From assembly GCA_013350335.1 (NCBI GenBank), contig CM023539.1:34768631-34832630 (forward strand): 64,000 bases of DNA, given 5' to 3'. The notes under the pieces are model-generated. The model was not told where the DNA came from. It did no database searches and saw only the letters and a list, made by a program, of their open reading frames with translations. This DNA is from Chimonanthus salicifolius. Its lineage: Eukaryota > Streptophyta > Magnoliopsida > Laurales > Calycanthaceae. This document shows, piece after piece, positions 21,322 to 33,400 of this stretch. Made by a program: the position numbers and the translations under genes. Numbering within the stretch: the first letter of the stretch is position 1; each line of letters begins with the position of its first letter.

Positions 21322-24300
21322 ATGGGAAGGGAATCAGCTAGCAAAATTGAGATCGGGGCCCATCCTAGACGGAATGGTGACAATTTGGTCCATCCGGTGG
21401 TTGCAGATTCTTCATCTGCAGGGGGATTGGCGCCACAATCTCATGGGGTGTTTCAACCTTTTCGGAGATGGACATCATGGCTGGTGCCTTTGTTTGTAGT
21501 TGCAAATATCATTGTTTTCGCTGTTACAATGTTTGTCAACAACTGCCCAAAGAATTCGAGCTCCTGCATTGGTAGGTTTCTTGGGAGATTCTCTTTTCAG
21601 CCATTCAAGGAAAATCCACTTCTCGGACCATCTTCATCTACGTGAGTCTTTTATTTTCTCCTCTGTTTTACTTAAAAATTTGAAATGTCATTGCTGATAC
21701 TGATAACAAACTTATTTCTGTCTTAAGAAGAATTCAATTGGAAACAGTTCATGAAACAGAAATGTTTGCATGATCAATATAGGAGCCTTTTCCTGATCTC
21801 TCTTAAGCTATGTTTGATCTTAGAGTGTTTGTTTGCAATTTATAATCTCTTTAGATGTGCTCGAGAAACTGTGCATCTATATTTTGCCAGGGTCAGTATT
21901 TCCTGCTTTTTCTCATCAAAGAATGTAATACTTGCTGAAGCACTTCTCTTATTAATTTGGAAAGGAAAATGGAAAGGAAAATGTTCCATCTGTGCCCTGC
22001 TTTGGAGAAGGGTACTCAGATGGGCCATTCGACTGGAAAAATGAAAGGGAAAAGAAATCAACATTGTTTTTTTTTTTTTAAAGAAATCAACATTGTTTCT
22101 TTTTTTTTTTTAAAAAAAAAAAAGAAGAGAAGAAATCAACATATGTACTTACCATGTATCAATCACGAAGTTTTCATAGCAAGAGTGTGGTTTTCAAAAT
22201 GGTTAAATATAACAAGCTAACAACTCATGTTGTGCTTCCCGTTATGTAATCTGGACAATCTAAAGAAATTCACTCTTCCCCTGATTAGGATTGAAACTGT
22301 TTTCTACACATTTATTCTTGCAAGACTGGAACTGTTCTTATGCTGCTTCAATTCCACATCAAACTAGGCATTCTTACTATGATAGTGGTCTGCATGCATT
22401 TTGACAAATCACGCATGTGATGTTCTTTGAAAATAATGGAATGTAGGCAAGTATAGGGTAATGGTAGATGTTAGGCAAGTATAGGATAATGGTAGAAGAG
22501 GATATATGAATATTGTATAGTAGAATGAGATATAAGTATCTTGAGCTCCCTTTAAGGAAAGAAAAAAGCATGAATTGACTCATGTTCTAGGAGATTGCGT
22601 TTTGCAGTCTTTTTTGTTGTGGATTAGACCAAAGTATTCGATGTGGGGCCAGACTAAGAGAGTAATTTTGCTTGCTAAGGATTGGTCTTTCAGTTGGTGC
22701 GAGACAAGCTAGTCGAAGCTTCTCTTTCTCTCTCTCTCTGTCTCTCTCAATTACAGTAATAATGTTCCTTTGTTGATTCTCATGCTCAATCAAGAAGAAC
22801 TGAGGTTCCATGGTAGCATGTGAAGCTATAAGCCAAACAGAATATTATGTTAATACTGATCAAGCATATGAAGTCATGTACCTTTTTGACACCTGCAGCT
22901 TTTGTGGTTGACACATTACCACTTGCCAACTCAGCACTGGTTCTTTTCTCATTGACATGTTATTGTTACTCAATGCTAAGAGATCTTGTCTAATTTTTTG
23001 CAATGTTTTTTTGTTCCTTCAGGCTACAGAAGATGGGGGCACTGGACGTGAGTAAAGTGGTCAAAAGTCACCAAGGATGGCTCCTTATTACTTGCATTTG
23101 GCTTCATGCAGGGATTTTCCATCTAGTTGCCAACATGTTGAGTCTTCTATTTATTGGAATTCGGCTTGAGCAAGAATTTGGATTTGGTATGGTCTGAAAT
23201 CTTTTTTTATCTTCGTGTACCTAATAATGCCACTCTGTGTTAGTTGTCACAGGACCAAAATTGTATTGGATAGGATAATTTGTTCTTTAATAAATTTTGT
23301 TGCAAGTGTTCTTTTCTTGCCTTTGAAGATGCTTGTGATTAAAAGGAGAGATGGTTGGCATCTCCCCTCACAAGGATGGGAAAAGCATATGGGCTTTCTT
23401 ATGGCCTTCACACAAATGCTCTTTTTCTTTTGAAAGAACCTTTACACACATGCTCTTGAAGATGCTTGCTTTGGTCATGTCTATTTTGCACAAATATGTG
23501 AATTTGTAACTGAGACTGTGCTTCCTTGATTGTTTATTTTTGTGTTATTATTTGCTTATATCAATTATCCAATGAATTTGATCTTATTATTAGTTATACA
23601 TTTGATTCTTTCAGTATGCAGTTTCTTAGTTCATCTTTACCAACAGTAGATCCCTGTTATGCAATGTCTAGCTACTCCATATATTTTTTTTTGAGCGGTA
23701 ACAAAGAAAGATATATTAACTGAAAAGAGAAAAAATACAAAGGAGGAAAATGGTCTAACAGAATTAGACCCAAAAGAAAAAAGGAGAAGAAAAAGCATAA
23801 AAAAAAAAACAAAATACAAAAAAGAAAGAAATCCTCCAATCTCAAAGGAGGAAAACGCCGGAGAAAATGTCGGTGACACCAAGTTTGGCAAAAAACTCGG
23901 CCACTCCATTCGTTGTTTGGCTGAATTTGACAAAGGAAGCGTCCCTCCCTAAAGCCAACTCCTTAATCTCCCTAACCACAGTGATCAATTTCCATAGAGG
24001 ACGTCTTTGGCCATTTGCCCACTTAATTACATTTGCCAAAACCTCCTCAATAATGAGTTTACCTTGCCCAAACATATTCCAGATGTTCAAAGCTCTCCTA
24101 CCGCCTCATTGGAGTCTCTAGTTTCCACCGACTCATTGAAGACAATGGAAGTAGTCCCCTCATGGTTCCTAAGTACACCACCTATCCCGGCAGGCCCCAG
24201 TTTCCCTCTTGATGCCCCATCAACATTGAATTTCATGACATTTTGTTCAGGAGGTCTCCATTGTTCATTGGGTTTCTCTTTCTCCTTAACCCCTTCATGC

Positions 24301-27300
24301 ATTCCTCCCTCTTGATGGCCCAAAGGATGGCTGTTGGGACGGTATTCTATGCAAGTTTTAACCTTGGATTAGTCCTTGAGATGACCCATGATTCCAGAGA
24401 CCCAGCACAGGTTTTATCAAACACCTAGGGTACCTGAAAAAGATTCGCAAAGTAAGCCCAGAGGCTCTAAGCCAATGAACAACCCATAAAGAGGTGATCA
24501 AAGTCTTCCTCCTGAATCTCGCAAATTGGGCAAATTGGAGAACCAATTTAGAAAAAAATTGTGGTATACCTGTCATATGATTAGTGACCCCAGAATCAAT
24601 GATCCAGAGGCTACATGAGGACACCTAGAACGCAAAAGGCATTTTACTTGACTGAGGTAGAGAAACATGTAAAGGAGGTGTAGCATTTCATTGCATCCTT
24701 TCTTGTAAGAGTGACTCGTACTCATAATGAGGCATTTGCACCATGTCATCTGTACGTGCATTAGTAGAGTCAGAAAATGAAGTTTGATGAGTTTCCTTGG
24801 GACCCTTTTTCTCTAGATAATGTGGAGGGTTGCTAGTCAATTTCTAGCATTTGTCCCCAAAATGATTTGTTTGTTTGATATAAATACAAAAATTAGGACC
24901 CCAAGTCTTTGAACTGGCAGGAATGGAAGGTCCAGAATTTTGTTCGAAAACTTACATCTTTACCTTTGGAAGAAGAGGATGGAACCTCTGATATAAGGCT
25001 GATCTTTTAAAGACAACTTGGCAGTCATAACAACACACTGTTTCTCATCGTGTAATAAAGCTGCATAGGCTTCATGAATCGATGGAGGAGGTTTCGTGTT
25101 GATGAGCTGAGCACGAAGAGGCCCAAACTTAGGATTTAAATCATCAAGAAACTCATAAATGTGCTTTCTTTCAAGCCATTTTTGAAAGGCTTTCACATCT
25201 TTGTCACAGCTAAGTTGGAGTCCATCAATATAATCTAATTCACCACATTCCTTGTAGCTGTGTATAGTAATGGACTATGGAAGACTCTACAATAGGCCAC
25301 ATGAGTACAGAAAAATACTCTCACTCTCCAATAGTTTTTTTTCCTAAACCGAAGTGGTTTTGGGACACTTCATTAGGGATTTTTTTTATCTAGAAAAACT
25401 AGAGAGTATATTAGAACAAGAGGGAGAAATGTACAAAATTGGGAACTGTTTTGAGGAAAAATAGAACACCTCAAAGAGGGAGATGAAAAAACATATGATA
25501 CAAAACTACCTATAAGTTAAGGAAGCTTCTTGTCTAGCTAGGAGTTAGCATCCTCGTTGACAAAGGAGGAATTTTAGAAATCAAAAGATGACAATCCACG
25601 AGGTCTTTGTTTTAGGTGGAGCAAGTGTAACTTTGCCCCATGGTTTCTGATAATTAGAATTGAATTGAATGAACTCTTCTTCTTTACCTGCAATGGAAAA
25701 ACCAATAAAAGAACCTCGCTCTGCATTTGTTCCACAACCCAAGCTCAAGATTCAGTAGCATCACGAATTTAAGATTAGGGGGTGTTCATTTGTCTGAACC
25801 CGGTCTATGACCTGCCTGAATCCGACTTAAATAAATGGGCTTAAAGAAGATTTTTGTTTGACAGGCTGGGCTCGAGCTTTAGGCTCGTTTATTTTATAAA
25901 TTGAAAATATAACCGTACAGATTTAAAACAGACTTAAAGACCTACCATCTTCTAAAATTTCATCTCAAAAACAATCTGTAGCCACTCAATTTTAACAGTC
26001 AAAAGCACCAGGCGTTGAATCTTTTCAAGGGTGTTCACCAACTTTGACTATTAAGATCAAGTGTTTAGAAATTTAATTTTGGAGCGGGATTTTAACTGGA
26101 GGTAGTTTTTTAAAATACTTTCAATCTGTATAGTTAGATTTTCAAGTTACAAAAAAAAAAAAAAAAACATTGGCAGGTGCAAAATAAATGGGTTTGAAAC
26201 GGCAGGCTCGTGCTTCGGCTTTAATAGCCCGATGGGTTTTGGATGGGCTTGGGCTTTTGTTTATATAAACAGGCTCAGGCTTTTCTTACAATGCCCAGCC
26301 AATGAACAGGCCTATTCTAGATGGCTCTATTTTGATAGCTGGAGGAGTGACTTAGAGGCATTTCCATTGAAAGAAATTAAAGCCTGAGAAGAAAGGACCA
26401 AGCTGGTACTGTTTGTTGGTCCAAAAGCAGGAAGAGGAGAACAACTCGCTGTAGTAAAGATGGAGCTGGATAAGGAGGAGAGAAAGCACCCGCTGTATTT
26501 AGAACAGGTTCAACCTTGGCCGGTTCGGCGACTGGATAAAAGAATAGTGACTGAATTGTCAGCAGCTTGGATTGATTGAAACAATTCATGTTGACTGAGG
26601 AAGTTGGAGGTGAATTGGTGACTCCGGCTGACATTGCATGACATTCGAGACACTTGAATTGATATTTATCTAGTGACCCTGGGCATTGTTTAATTGAAGT
26701 TTTCCTCAATTTTGATTTTCCATCATACTTGATATGTAAAACTCAGAGATTGCTTGGTAGCTGTCCATTGCAATGATTATGCTCTTTCCTGTGTGACTTA
26801 GAAATTGTGTGGTACCTTGACCATCTGGGCCACTTAAGCTTCCTGTGTGACTTAGAAATTGTGTAGTACCTTGACTATCTGGCCCAGTTAAACTTGAAAG
26901 CCAGAACTTGGCATCTGTAAGATATCCAGTTTCTGACACTGAATGTATTGTTCATAAAACTATTTACATTGAAATTCTTGAACGGGGGAAGTTGTCTCAG
27001 AATTTAAACCCGTCTTGGTCTTGTTACAGTGCGAATTGGCATGTTATACATCATGGCAGGGTTTGGTGGCAGTTTGTTGTCAGCTCTTTTTATCCAATCG
27101 AGTATCTCTGTTGGTGCTTCTGGTGCACTTTTTGGATTACTAGGTGGGATGCTTTCGGAACTTATCACAAATTGGACAATCTATGCAAATAAGGTAATCC
27201 TGGATGGTGTTTCTGTATTTAATGGAAGTAGCACTTTATACTTGACAGAAAAGTATCTCTATCATTGGCATCATGATCATATTATACTCCTGCTTCTTTC

Positions 27301-30300
27301 AGGTTACTCGTTTCGAGAATAAATTTACTGCTGCCCTGGACACATGCACCTCGGTGCAGCCAAGGCATGTCTTTTTTAATACATTGACACATGTCCTTTT
27401 GTGGCTCCCACAAACTATATCATTTGAATAATATCCAGTGTGTGTGGATAGGGAGGTTTTCACATGCCCCAATGATTAGTCAGGTGCTCTAAGAGGCCTG
27501 TACACCTTTGTCTTAAGAAAAGTATCCATTAGATCTACTTCAATATAATTTTTTTTAAATATATTTTATTTTAAGACTTCAAAGGTAGACAGCTGAGTTT
27601 GGTCACAGATTTCAAGGTCTTTTTAAGTAAAAAATTCTGTTTCTAGACTCCACCATCTATTTTGTGGCCTTATGTTAGATGAATAAAGTATATTTGTAAA
27701 ATAAATTTTTATATTCAAGTAGAACTAATGCATGTGATACTAATGATATGGTTTGTAGGACCAACAACATGATACTTTTTAATGTATTTAAAAAACAAAA
27801 ATAAAAAGTTGCACCGAGATGCATGCAGCTAGGGCTGCATCGAATACGTTCTCCCAGTTGTTTATTGATTTGAGGCCACCTTTGACTCATTATCAAGGCT
27901 TTGTTTGTTAAGTATTTTTATTCATAATAAAGAGAAACAGTTGTGTGTACATATCTAAAACAAGTTCGCTAAAAGCAGGCACCCCAAATGCTCCTGGTTG
28001 AAAGAATCTTTTTGTCTGCAGTCACTGCCTTTAGCTTTTTATATATTGCTTGTTTTTGTTTTCATACTATTTAACCTATTTCCACCTATTTTCCTTTGAT
28101 AGTTGGCAGCACTATTGTCCCTCCTGATCATCATTGCAATCAATTTAGCTGTTGGAATCCTCCCCCACGTGGACAATTTTGCTCATATTGGAGGATTTGT
28201 TTCTGGCTTTCTTCTCGGTTTTGTGTTTCTGATCCGTCCTCAGTTTGGATGGGTCAGCCAAAAGTATGTTACTCGAAGATATGGTGCTACTCCAGCTAAA
28301 CGTAAACATAAGGCTTATCAATACATGTTATGGATCATTGCTGTGATTCTACTGGTTGTCGGGTAAGGCACAGAAACTTCATATTGTATATAGATAGAAG
28401 AACATCATCATGGTTTCTCATTATTTTCTGTATTCTCTTGATGAATAGCATGTATTTTCTTTCCTTTCTCCTCATTTTTACTATAATCTTCTAAGAATTT
28501 GCCAGGTGTACTTATTTCCAAACTCATCCCCAGGTAACCCCTATCTAGAAATAAGGGTGATCTTCCAACAGGGGAATTTGATGGCAGCGGAGTTTCATGA
28601 TCTATCAAATTCCTTCTAGTCATTAAAGCTCACACTGTTCTACACCTCCATGATAAATTTGTTTACGAAAAAACCTCTGCATTGTACTTTGGTAGGACGG
28701 AATTGTTTTAGCTTTCTGTCGCAATGTTACTGGCCCTTTCATTACATCAGTTTGTTCTTTTGTTGCTCCTTTTATAGACACTTGCCTTCTTTCCTTTTTC
28801 ATTAATGCTCTTTATATGGGATATGGGATGAGATTGGAAGGGCCAAGTTTTAGAGATTCACATTGTGAGTCCTTGGCTTGCCAGCTTCTTGATACCTGGG
28901 ACTGATAGTGCTAATGATAAATGGACTAACCTGCGTTTAGCGATGTTATTTTCTTCATCAGAATTTTAGATTATGCCTTCTTTTCTTTTCATTTATTTCC
29001 TGCAATTCTTTTTCTGTATGGTTTGTAATAACTTATTTCATACTGCTAATAGTTAGAGAGAGAAAGAACTTGACGATATGAGCCAATGTCAACATCACAG
29101 GTTTACAGTGGGCTTGGTCATGCTCTTTCGAGGAGTCAATGCAAATGAACACTGTTCTTGGTGCCACTATTTGAGTTGCATCCCCACTTCAAGATGGAAC
29201 TGCAAGGCTGTACAGATTTATTGCGTGGTAAAACCTCTCTCTCTGGTTACTTATCCAAGAACCAGACTGCTGATCCCTAGCTTATTGAAAATGGCTCACT
29301 TGATATTTGAGTTGGGCTATCTAGTATGAGAAGAGCTATGTTCATTGCAGCAGCACCACCCTCCTTTTTTGGAGTACGGCATGGTGGTGCCTAATGTAAG
29401 AGGTTTAGTCCCCGAGCGCTTCTTTTGAGGAAGCACTTGGTATAGGTAGCTGTTGACGCTTGCTGTCAAGGCTTTCAGGGTTAGGCTTTAAGGCTTGGGG
29501 GGCCCGGGCAGGAGGAGTAGAGAGGAAAGCCCTCACCCCGGGGGGTACTTTACCCCTTCTTTAGGGCTTAAATAAGGCCCATTTATCAAACGTTTGAGGG
29601 GAGAGTAGTACCTTCACCTTCAAGCTCTAGTTGAAGTGCCATAAATGCATGAATTTTAGCCTTTAAAGGATTTTCACTCATGTTGAAAGAGTCTATGAGT
29701 TAAGGGGTTTTAGTAGAAGTATTTGAACAAAGGAAAGACACTTACCCTCACACTTTTAGAAACCTGCAACTCACTTTCCTAACACCATCCTAAGTTCCTA
29801 ACTCCAGACTCAGAACTAAGAAGAAGAAGTTATTAACTGTCTGTAGGCAAGATTAACAAGTCACAAGTCCAAACCCTTGAGATAGGAGCAGTAGTACGAG
29901 CCTTACTCCATTCCTTCCTTTCGTCCGGAATGGCTGGTTCAGAATAGAGGAAGTAGCCTCACCTTACTCCAGTTCATGGCCTTTGCCCCCCAACCCCCAT
30001 ACACACAACGCAACCACCCCGCGCCCGCCCCCCCCCCACCACATGCTTTTCTTGTTATTTGAAAAGGCGGAACCAGAATTGAGTTGTGTTGAATTGTTTT
30101 CCATGCCCCCCACCACCACATGCTTTTCTTGTTATTTGAAAAGGCGGAACCAGAATTGAGTTGTGTTGAATTGTTTTCCATGCCTCCTGCTTGACTTCAT
30201 CTTACCCCCTTTTGAGTTGTATTTGCTTGTATGCTGCTTGACCAAACTTGCTTGCATTTGCATCTCCCCTTTTGTTGTTCCTTGCTTAACCCCCCCGAGG

Positions 30301-31124
30301 CCCCTTGTTTAGGTTGACTTGCTTTGTCTGCCCCCCTACGACGCCCAGCCCAAACCGTTACCAAAACCCATACCAACCTCCTAATCCCCCACGGGACGAG
30401 CCATGACCAAATGAACAAGTAGGGGGAGGCAACTAAAGAGGTAGCAAGACTGACCTTGTAGGAATCGGTTTGACTCTCTTTCTTTTGATTGTTGGAAAGT
30501 GAAAGTTGTTTCATTTAGTACGAGATCACTTCACACCTCACAGGTGCTTACACCTCTTGCCTATCAAGTTCTGTTCAAGAACCTTGTACAAGAACTTGTA
30601 TAGAGAACTTCCCGTGGTGCAACAGTTCTTCCATACCAACTTAGCTGGCTGGCGTTGCTATTAGCATAACAACCGGTACACCATAGGTTGGCCCAACCCA
30701 ATCCTCTCGTACTAGGGTTGGCTCCTTGTACTTCTCTCCCTTGACTGATGACTGGATGGTGCTTGACATGTACGCTGTTGGGACTTGCATGTAGAGTGCA
30801 ATTAAGGTGGTTTGAGTAGGCATGCCATTAACAATCACTGCAAGGGTTGTGGATAGGCTTTAGAAGACCTTTTTATTTTGAAAGTTTCACTAGACCTTTT
30901 TTTAGTGATTTGGCAAGATTCTTATTTCATCTTACATTCATCTTTCATATTTAGTATGGTTTGAAATTTTTAGTTTTATGACATTTGAATCTTGGATGCA
31001 GTCATCAGAAAGTGGCAATCAGCTGAACTTGACGTGTCCAAGCACTGGGAAGATGGGTACTTACACACTCTCAAACGTGTCGGATTTTAAGATAAAGGAA
31101 TTGTGTACTAACCTCTGCAGTTGA
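21322..31124 (+). CDS. RBL: RHOMBOID-like intramembrane serine protease, six exons, 385 aa
   Basis: Exons: 21322-21641, 23023-23186, 27030-27193, 28103-28362, 29101-29227, 31002-31124 (stop TGA). All introns are GT-AG, all phases agree, and the sum is 1158 bases. The N-terminus is cytosolic-like and variable, then TM1 (about 53-72), a Cys-containing loop and [13 protein letters not shown]. The rhomboid core follows: H135-x4-H140-x3-N144, GASG with catalytic Ser192, and NFAHIGG with catalytic His244; about seven membrane segments are visible. A Cys-rich lumenal-type tail ends ELCTNLCS. Length and order match Arabidopsis RBL1-like Golgi/secretory rhomboids (about 390 aa). Such enzymes cut transmembrane helices. 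Introns 2 and 5 are swollen by transposons and mitochondrial DNA, but all catalytic residues are intact. Which paralogue it is remains open. Confidence 0.95.
23685..24545 (-). mobile_element. 5'-truncated LINE in intron 2
   Basis: On the minus strand: a zinc-finger RVT-type motif ([20 protein letters not shown], about 24475-24537), then an RNase H domain ([19 protein letters not shown] near 24230, and [20 protein letters not shown] near 23880-23940), then TTAATATATCTTTCTTTGTT and CCGCTC ending in poly-A (T run at 23685-23693). This is the 3' end of a plant L1-type LINE with RNase H. There are stops and one frameshift near 24090. It abuts a copia fragment at about 24545. Confidence 0.82.
24546..25330 (-). 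mobile_element. Copia-type gag-protease fragment in intron 2
   Basis: On the minus strand: a gag segment of the UBN2 type ([36 protein letters not shown], 24960-25196), a degenerate zinc knuckle near 24845-24890 (second Cys lost, HFGDKC kept), and the start of protease, [14 protein letters not shown] at about 24580-24620. The frame then runs into the LINE. The remaining pol and the LTRs are absent. The order gag-protease with DSG and HMTG is diagnostic for Ty1/copia. Confidence 0.8.
25776..26314. mobile_element. hAT-type non-autonomous element in intron 2
   Basis: Left end TAGGGGGTGTTCATTTG; right end reverse-complemented TAGGCCTGTTCATTGG. Flanks TTTAAGAT (25768-25775) and TTCTAGAT (26315-26322) form an 8-bp duplication with two mismatches. 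It contains GGGCTTGGGCTT-like blocks and an A run near 26152. No transposase was found. Confidence 0.65.
26788..26894. repeat. 53-base tandem duplication in intron 2
   Basis: CCTGTGTGACTTAGAAATTG followed by TGTGGTACCTTGACCATCTGG occurs twice, 53 bases apart, with few differences. It produces a repeated peptide in a minus-strand frame that shows no family signature. Confidence 0.75.
29380..30840. other. Mitochondrial DNA insertion (NUMT) in intron 5
   Basis: Composition changes abruptly to GC-rich, with runs such as GGGGGGCCCGGGC and CCCCGGGGGGTAC that are typical of plant mitochondrial spacers. An unmistakable 26S rRNA end lies at 30518-30745. A 77-base tandem duplication is present at about 30033-30186 (CATGCTTTTCTTGTTATTTG). 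Borders are approximate. Splice sites of exons 5 and 6 are unaffected. The organelle origin of the non-rRNA part is inferred from composition and adjacency. Confidence 0.65.
30518..30745 (-). pseudogene. 3' fragment of mitochondrial 26S rRNA
   Basis: Reverse-complement rRNA words are visible: GTGCTTACACCTCTTGCCTA, ATAACAACCGGTACACCATA, and CCCAATCCTCTCGTACTAGG followed by GTTGGCTCC. The last covers the alpha-sarcin-ricin neighbourhood and its conserved flank. The AACCCAATCC...GGGTTGGCTCC pair fits plant mitochondrial 26S rather than plastid 23S, which has CCGGTCC...GGGACAG there. There are internal deletions relative to the full gene, so it is a dead nuclear copy. Confidence 0.8.
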
Positions 31125-32283
31125 TTTAATTGAACACGAGCTTTAGAACTCGTGCTAGTATTGAAAATGAGATTCATGTGTACACTTTGTTCTTCAATTA
31201 AAAGCTCCTCATTTGCCTGGACATGATCTACCAAGCATCACTCAAGACATCGCAAGAAATAGGGAAAAGAAAAAAGATAAAAGAAAGGAATTCATCTACC
31301 AAGCAGTCCAAGCAGTATCTAAATGCTCCGGAATGAGGTACTACTGCAGTGTTAGATTGTGGAAACCTGTCAAGATGTGTTAAAGAATACGTTCTGACCT
31401 TTTTCTTTGAGATGTTTAAGACCCAATTGTCATTTGTTGTTGAAATGATGTACATTGCAGGCGTATTAGCCCACTCTAATTGATCAGAGCATAGCCAATG
31501 AAATTCATAATCAGGCGGTGAGACATCTTCCGGTGGGTGTCAATTGAAAGTAGTAAAAATCTTAGGGCTGAGCCTACCTGGCCTGGCCTGCTTAGCACTA
31601 GCATTAACATTGACAGGCTCATATCCTTTTCAAGTCGACCCTTATTTGGGTGTGCGTTTACATGGATGGTCAACAGCATCAGTGATGCTAGATCTGACAT
31701 TATTATGCTTGAATTGCTTGACTTCCATATCTTCATTAGCTTCCTTTCCTTCTAGACTGAATGTGCTGCTGTGCAGCAAATGTGAGTTCCTCTTGAAGCT
31801 TGCATTGTGGTAAGGTAAACAAAAAACTACTACGACTGGCTAACTTCTTTTATTGGAGGTGGTTATATGGAACCCTTTTGTATGATTGTAGAATGTATAT
31901 ATGCAACTAATTGGGACAGCATTCTTTTTAACATAGGGACCTATATTTTGTGGGATTGCTAATAATTTTTAAAGTTTTAGTGTTTATTTAAAAGATAAAG
32001 GAAGGTGAAGAGTTTTTATATTGAAATATTAGGGATTTTTTCCTTTTAATAAAATATACCATCTCTTTATTAGAATAAGTGGTGTCCTATTTAAAAGCCA
32101 TGTAAATTACATGCTCACCATAGCGTTCTCTAACTTAGCCAGCCATTATTAGTATAAAGGTCGACTGTTCATATCAAACATTTAGAATCCATAAAATTGG
32201 TCAATTCAGCAAACCCAGTAGTTCTAAATGGCAATCAGCCACCTCTACAGAGTACAGACCATGACTTGTTTGAACCATGTCGG
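31125..32283. other. 3' flank of the RHOMBOID-like gene
   Basis: Contains the 3' untranslated region; AATTAAA at 31195-31201 may serve for polyadenylation. The rest has only short frames without motifs. Confidence 0.4.
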
Positions 32284-32690
32284 ATTTAGGCCCTACCCGC
32301 ATGACCTGACCCGAGAAATCATGCGGGTTGGGTCAAGAATTTGAGGCCAGCAGGTTGGGTCGGGTCAAGAAGATAAAAACCTGTATGAAATTCGGGTTGG
32401 GTCGAGTTGCGGATTTTACAAGTTAACTCGACTCGACCCAACCTGACCCGACTCGGTTAAAATTTGGCTAAAATGGGTTCAGAATGCGAGTCGGGTTAGA
32501 ATTTAGGTTGATTCGGGTCGGGTCGAGTTCTAGAGTTCGGGTTGAGAATTCGGGTCGGGTCGGGTTGGGTTCTAGAGTTTGGGTTGAGAATTCGGGTCGG
32601 GTCGGGTTCCATATATATCAACTTGGATCGGATTGGGTTTTAAGAAACTCGGCCCGCCTGACCCGAGTTGGAGCCCTACATAAATCCATG
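32284..32690. repeat. GGGTCGGGTT-rich repeat, possible hAT-type MITE
   Basis: Dominated by CGGGTTGGGT and CGGGTCGGGT words on both strands. The ends TAGGCCCTACCCGC and, reverse-complemented, TAGGGCTCCAACTCGGGTCA resemble hAT-like ends, but I find no matching 8-bp flanks. Low-complexity open frames are artefacts. Confidence 0.45.
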
Positions 32691-33400
32691 ATCGACCACC
32701 TGCTTCAAGTATGGTAGATTCATGGACTAACAACCCCTCTAAAACCATGGGGGGCTTGGCCCACATTGAACTACTTGTATGTCCAGTCCACCAATGGCTG
32801 GCCTAATCCATGTTTGCTAACCTGATCAGGTCTGTTACCCATGAATCAAAATTAGCCTTGGCCTATTGGGTGACTAACAATCGGTCGAGCCCTGTCGTCA
32901 GCCATCCTAATCCATCAGTGGCCAAGCACAGGCAGACCAACATTTGAATTACGACTTGCCCTTGCCCATGGCTGACCACTTGTGAAACATACTGTTGGTC
33001 TTACCCCACGGCAGGCCTCTAGGCCGAGCAGAGCAACAATTCTGTCCCACGTTCATCCATAACCATCCAGATGGCCTATACTCAGCTTAAAGCAAATAAA
33101 ACTACAGCTTCAATGATCTAGTATAAAATGTGTTTGGAGCTCCAATTTTGGCACTGTTTCCTCCTGCACAGAATGAGGTGGTATTTTCCTTCCCTTTGAA
33201 GAGTGTGGGTGAGATGCTTTATGAATATGATGCAGGGAATCTTGAAGAAACAATCTTCAACGAGGCAATTCAAAGGAGGTTGTGGGATCGACCTCACACT
33301 CATAACGCTATATTAATGGTTCGTGCGCTTGCGAGATTTATAAATTTAAAACACACAAACAATTGTCTAGACAACCTCAACAGAGTAGAACAACTTTAAT
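32691..33400. other. Unassigned, with an LTR-like fragment
   Basis: The part at 33260-33370 (GTGGGATCGACCTCACACTC, then GGTTCGTGCGCTTGCGAG) has a relative at 41125-41200 and resembles the terminal part of Ty3 LTRs that I cannot place. The open frame at 33130-33399 runs through this non-coding repeat and is not supported as a gene. Confidence 0.35.

Noticed and set aside
22060..22135. Possible small RNA hairpin in intron 1
   Set aside because: It consists of T and A runs around copies of GAAATCAACATTG; slippage explains it.
29939..30181. 80-codon minus-strand frame with a repeated peptide
   Set aside because: It arises from a 77-base duplication in the mitochondrial insertion, with no known protein.
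33130..33399. 89-codon frame as the N-terminal part of a gene
   Set aside because: It crosses an LTR-like repeat also present at 41125-41200 and has no recognisable domain.
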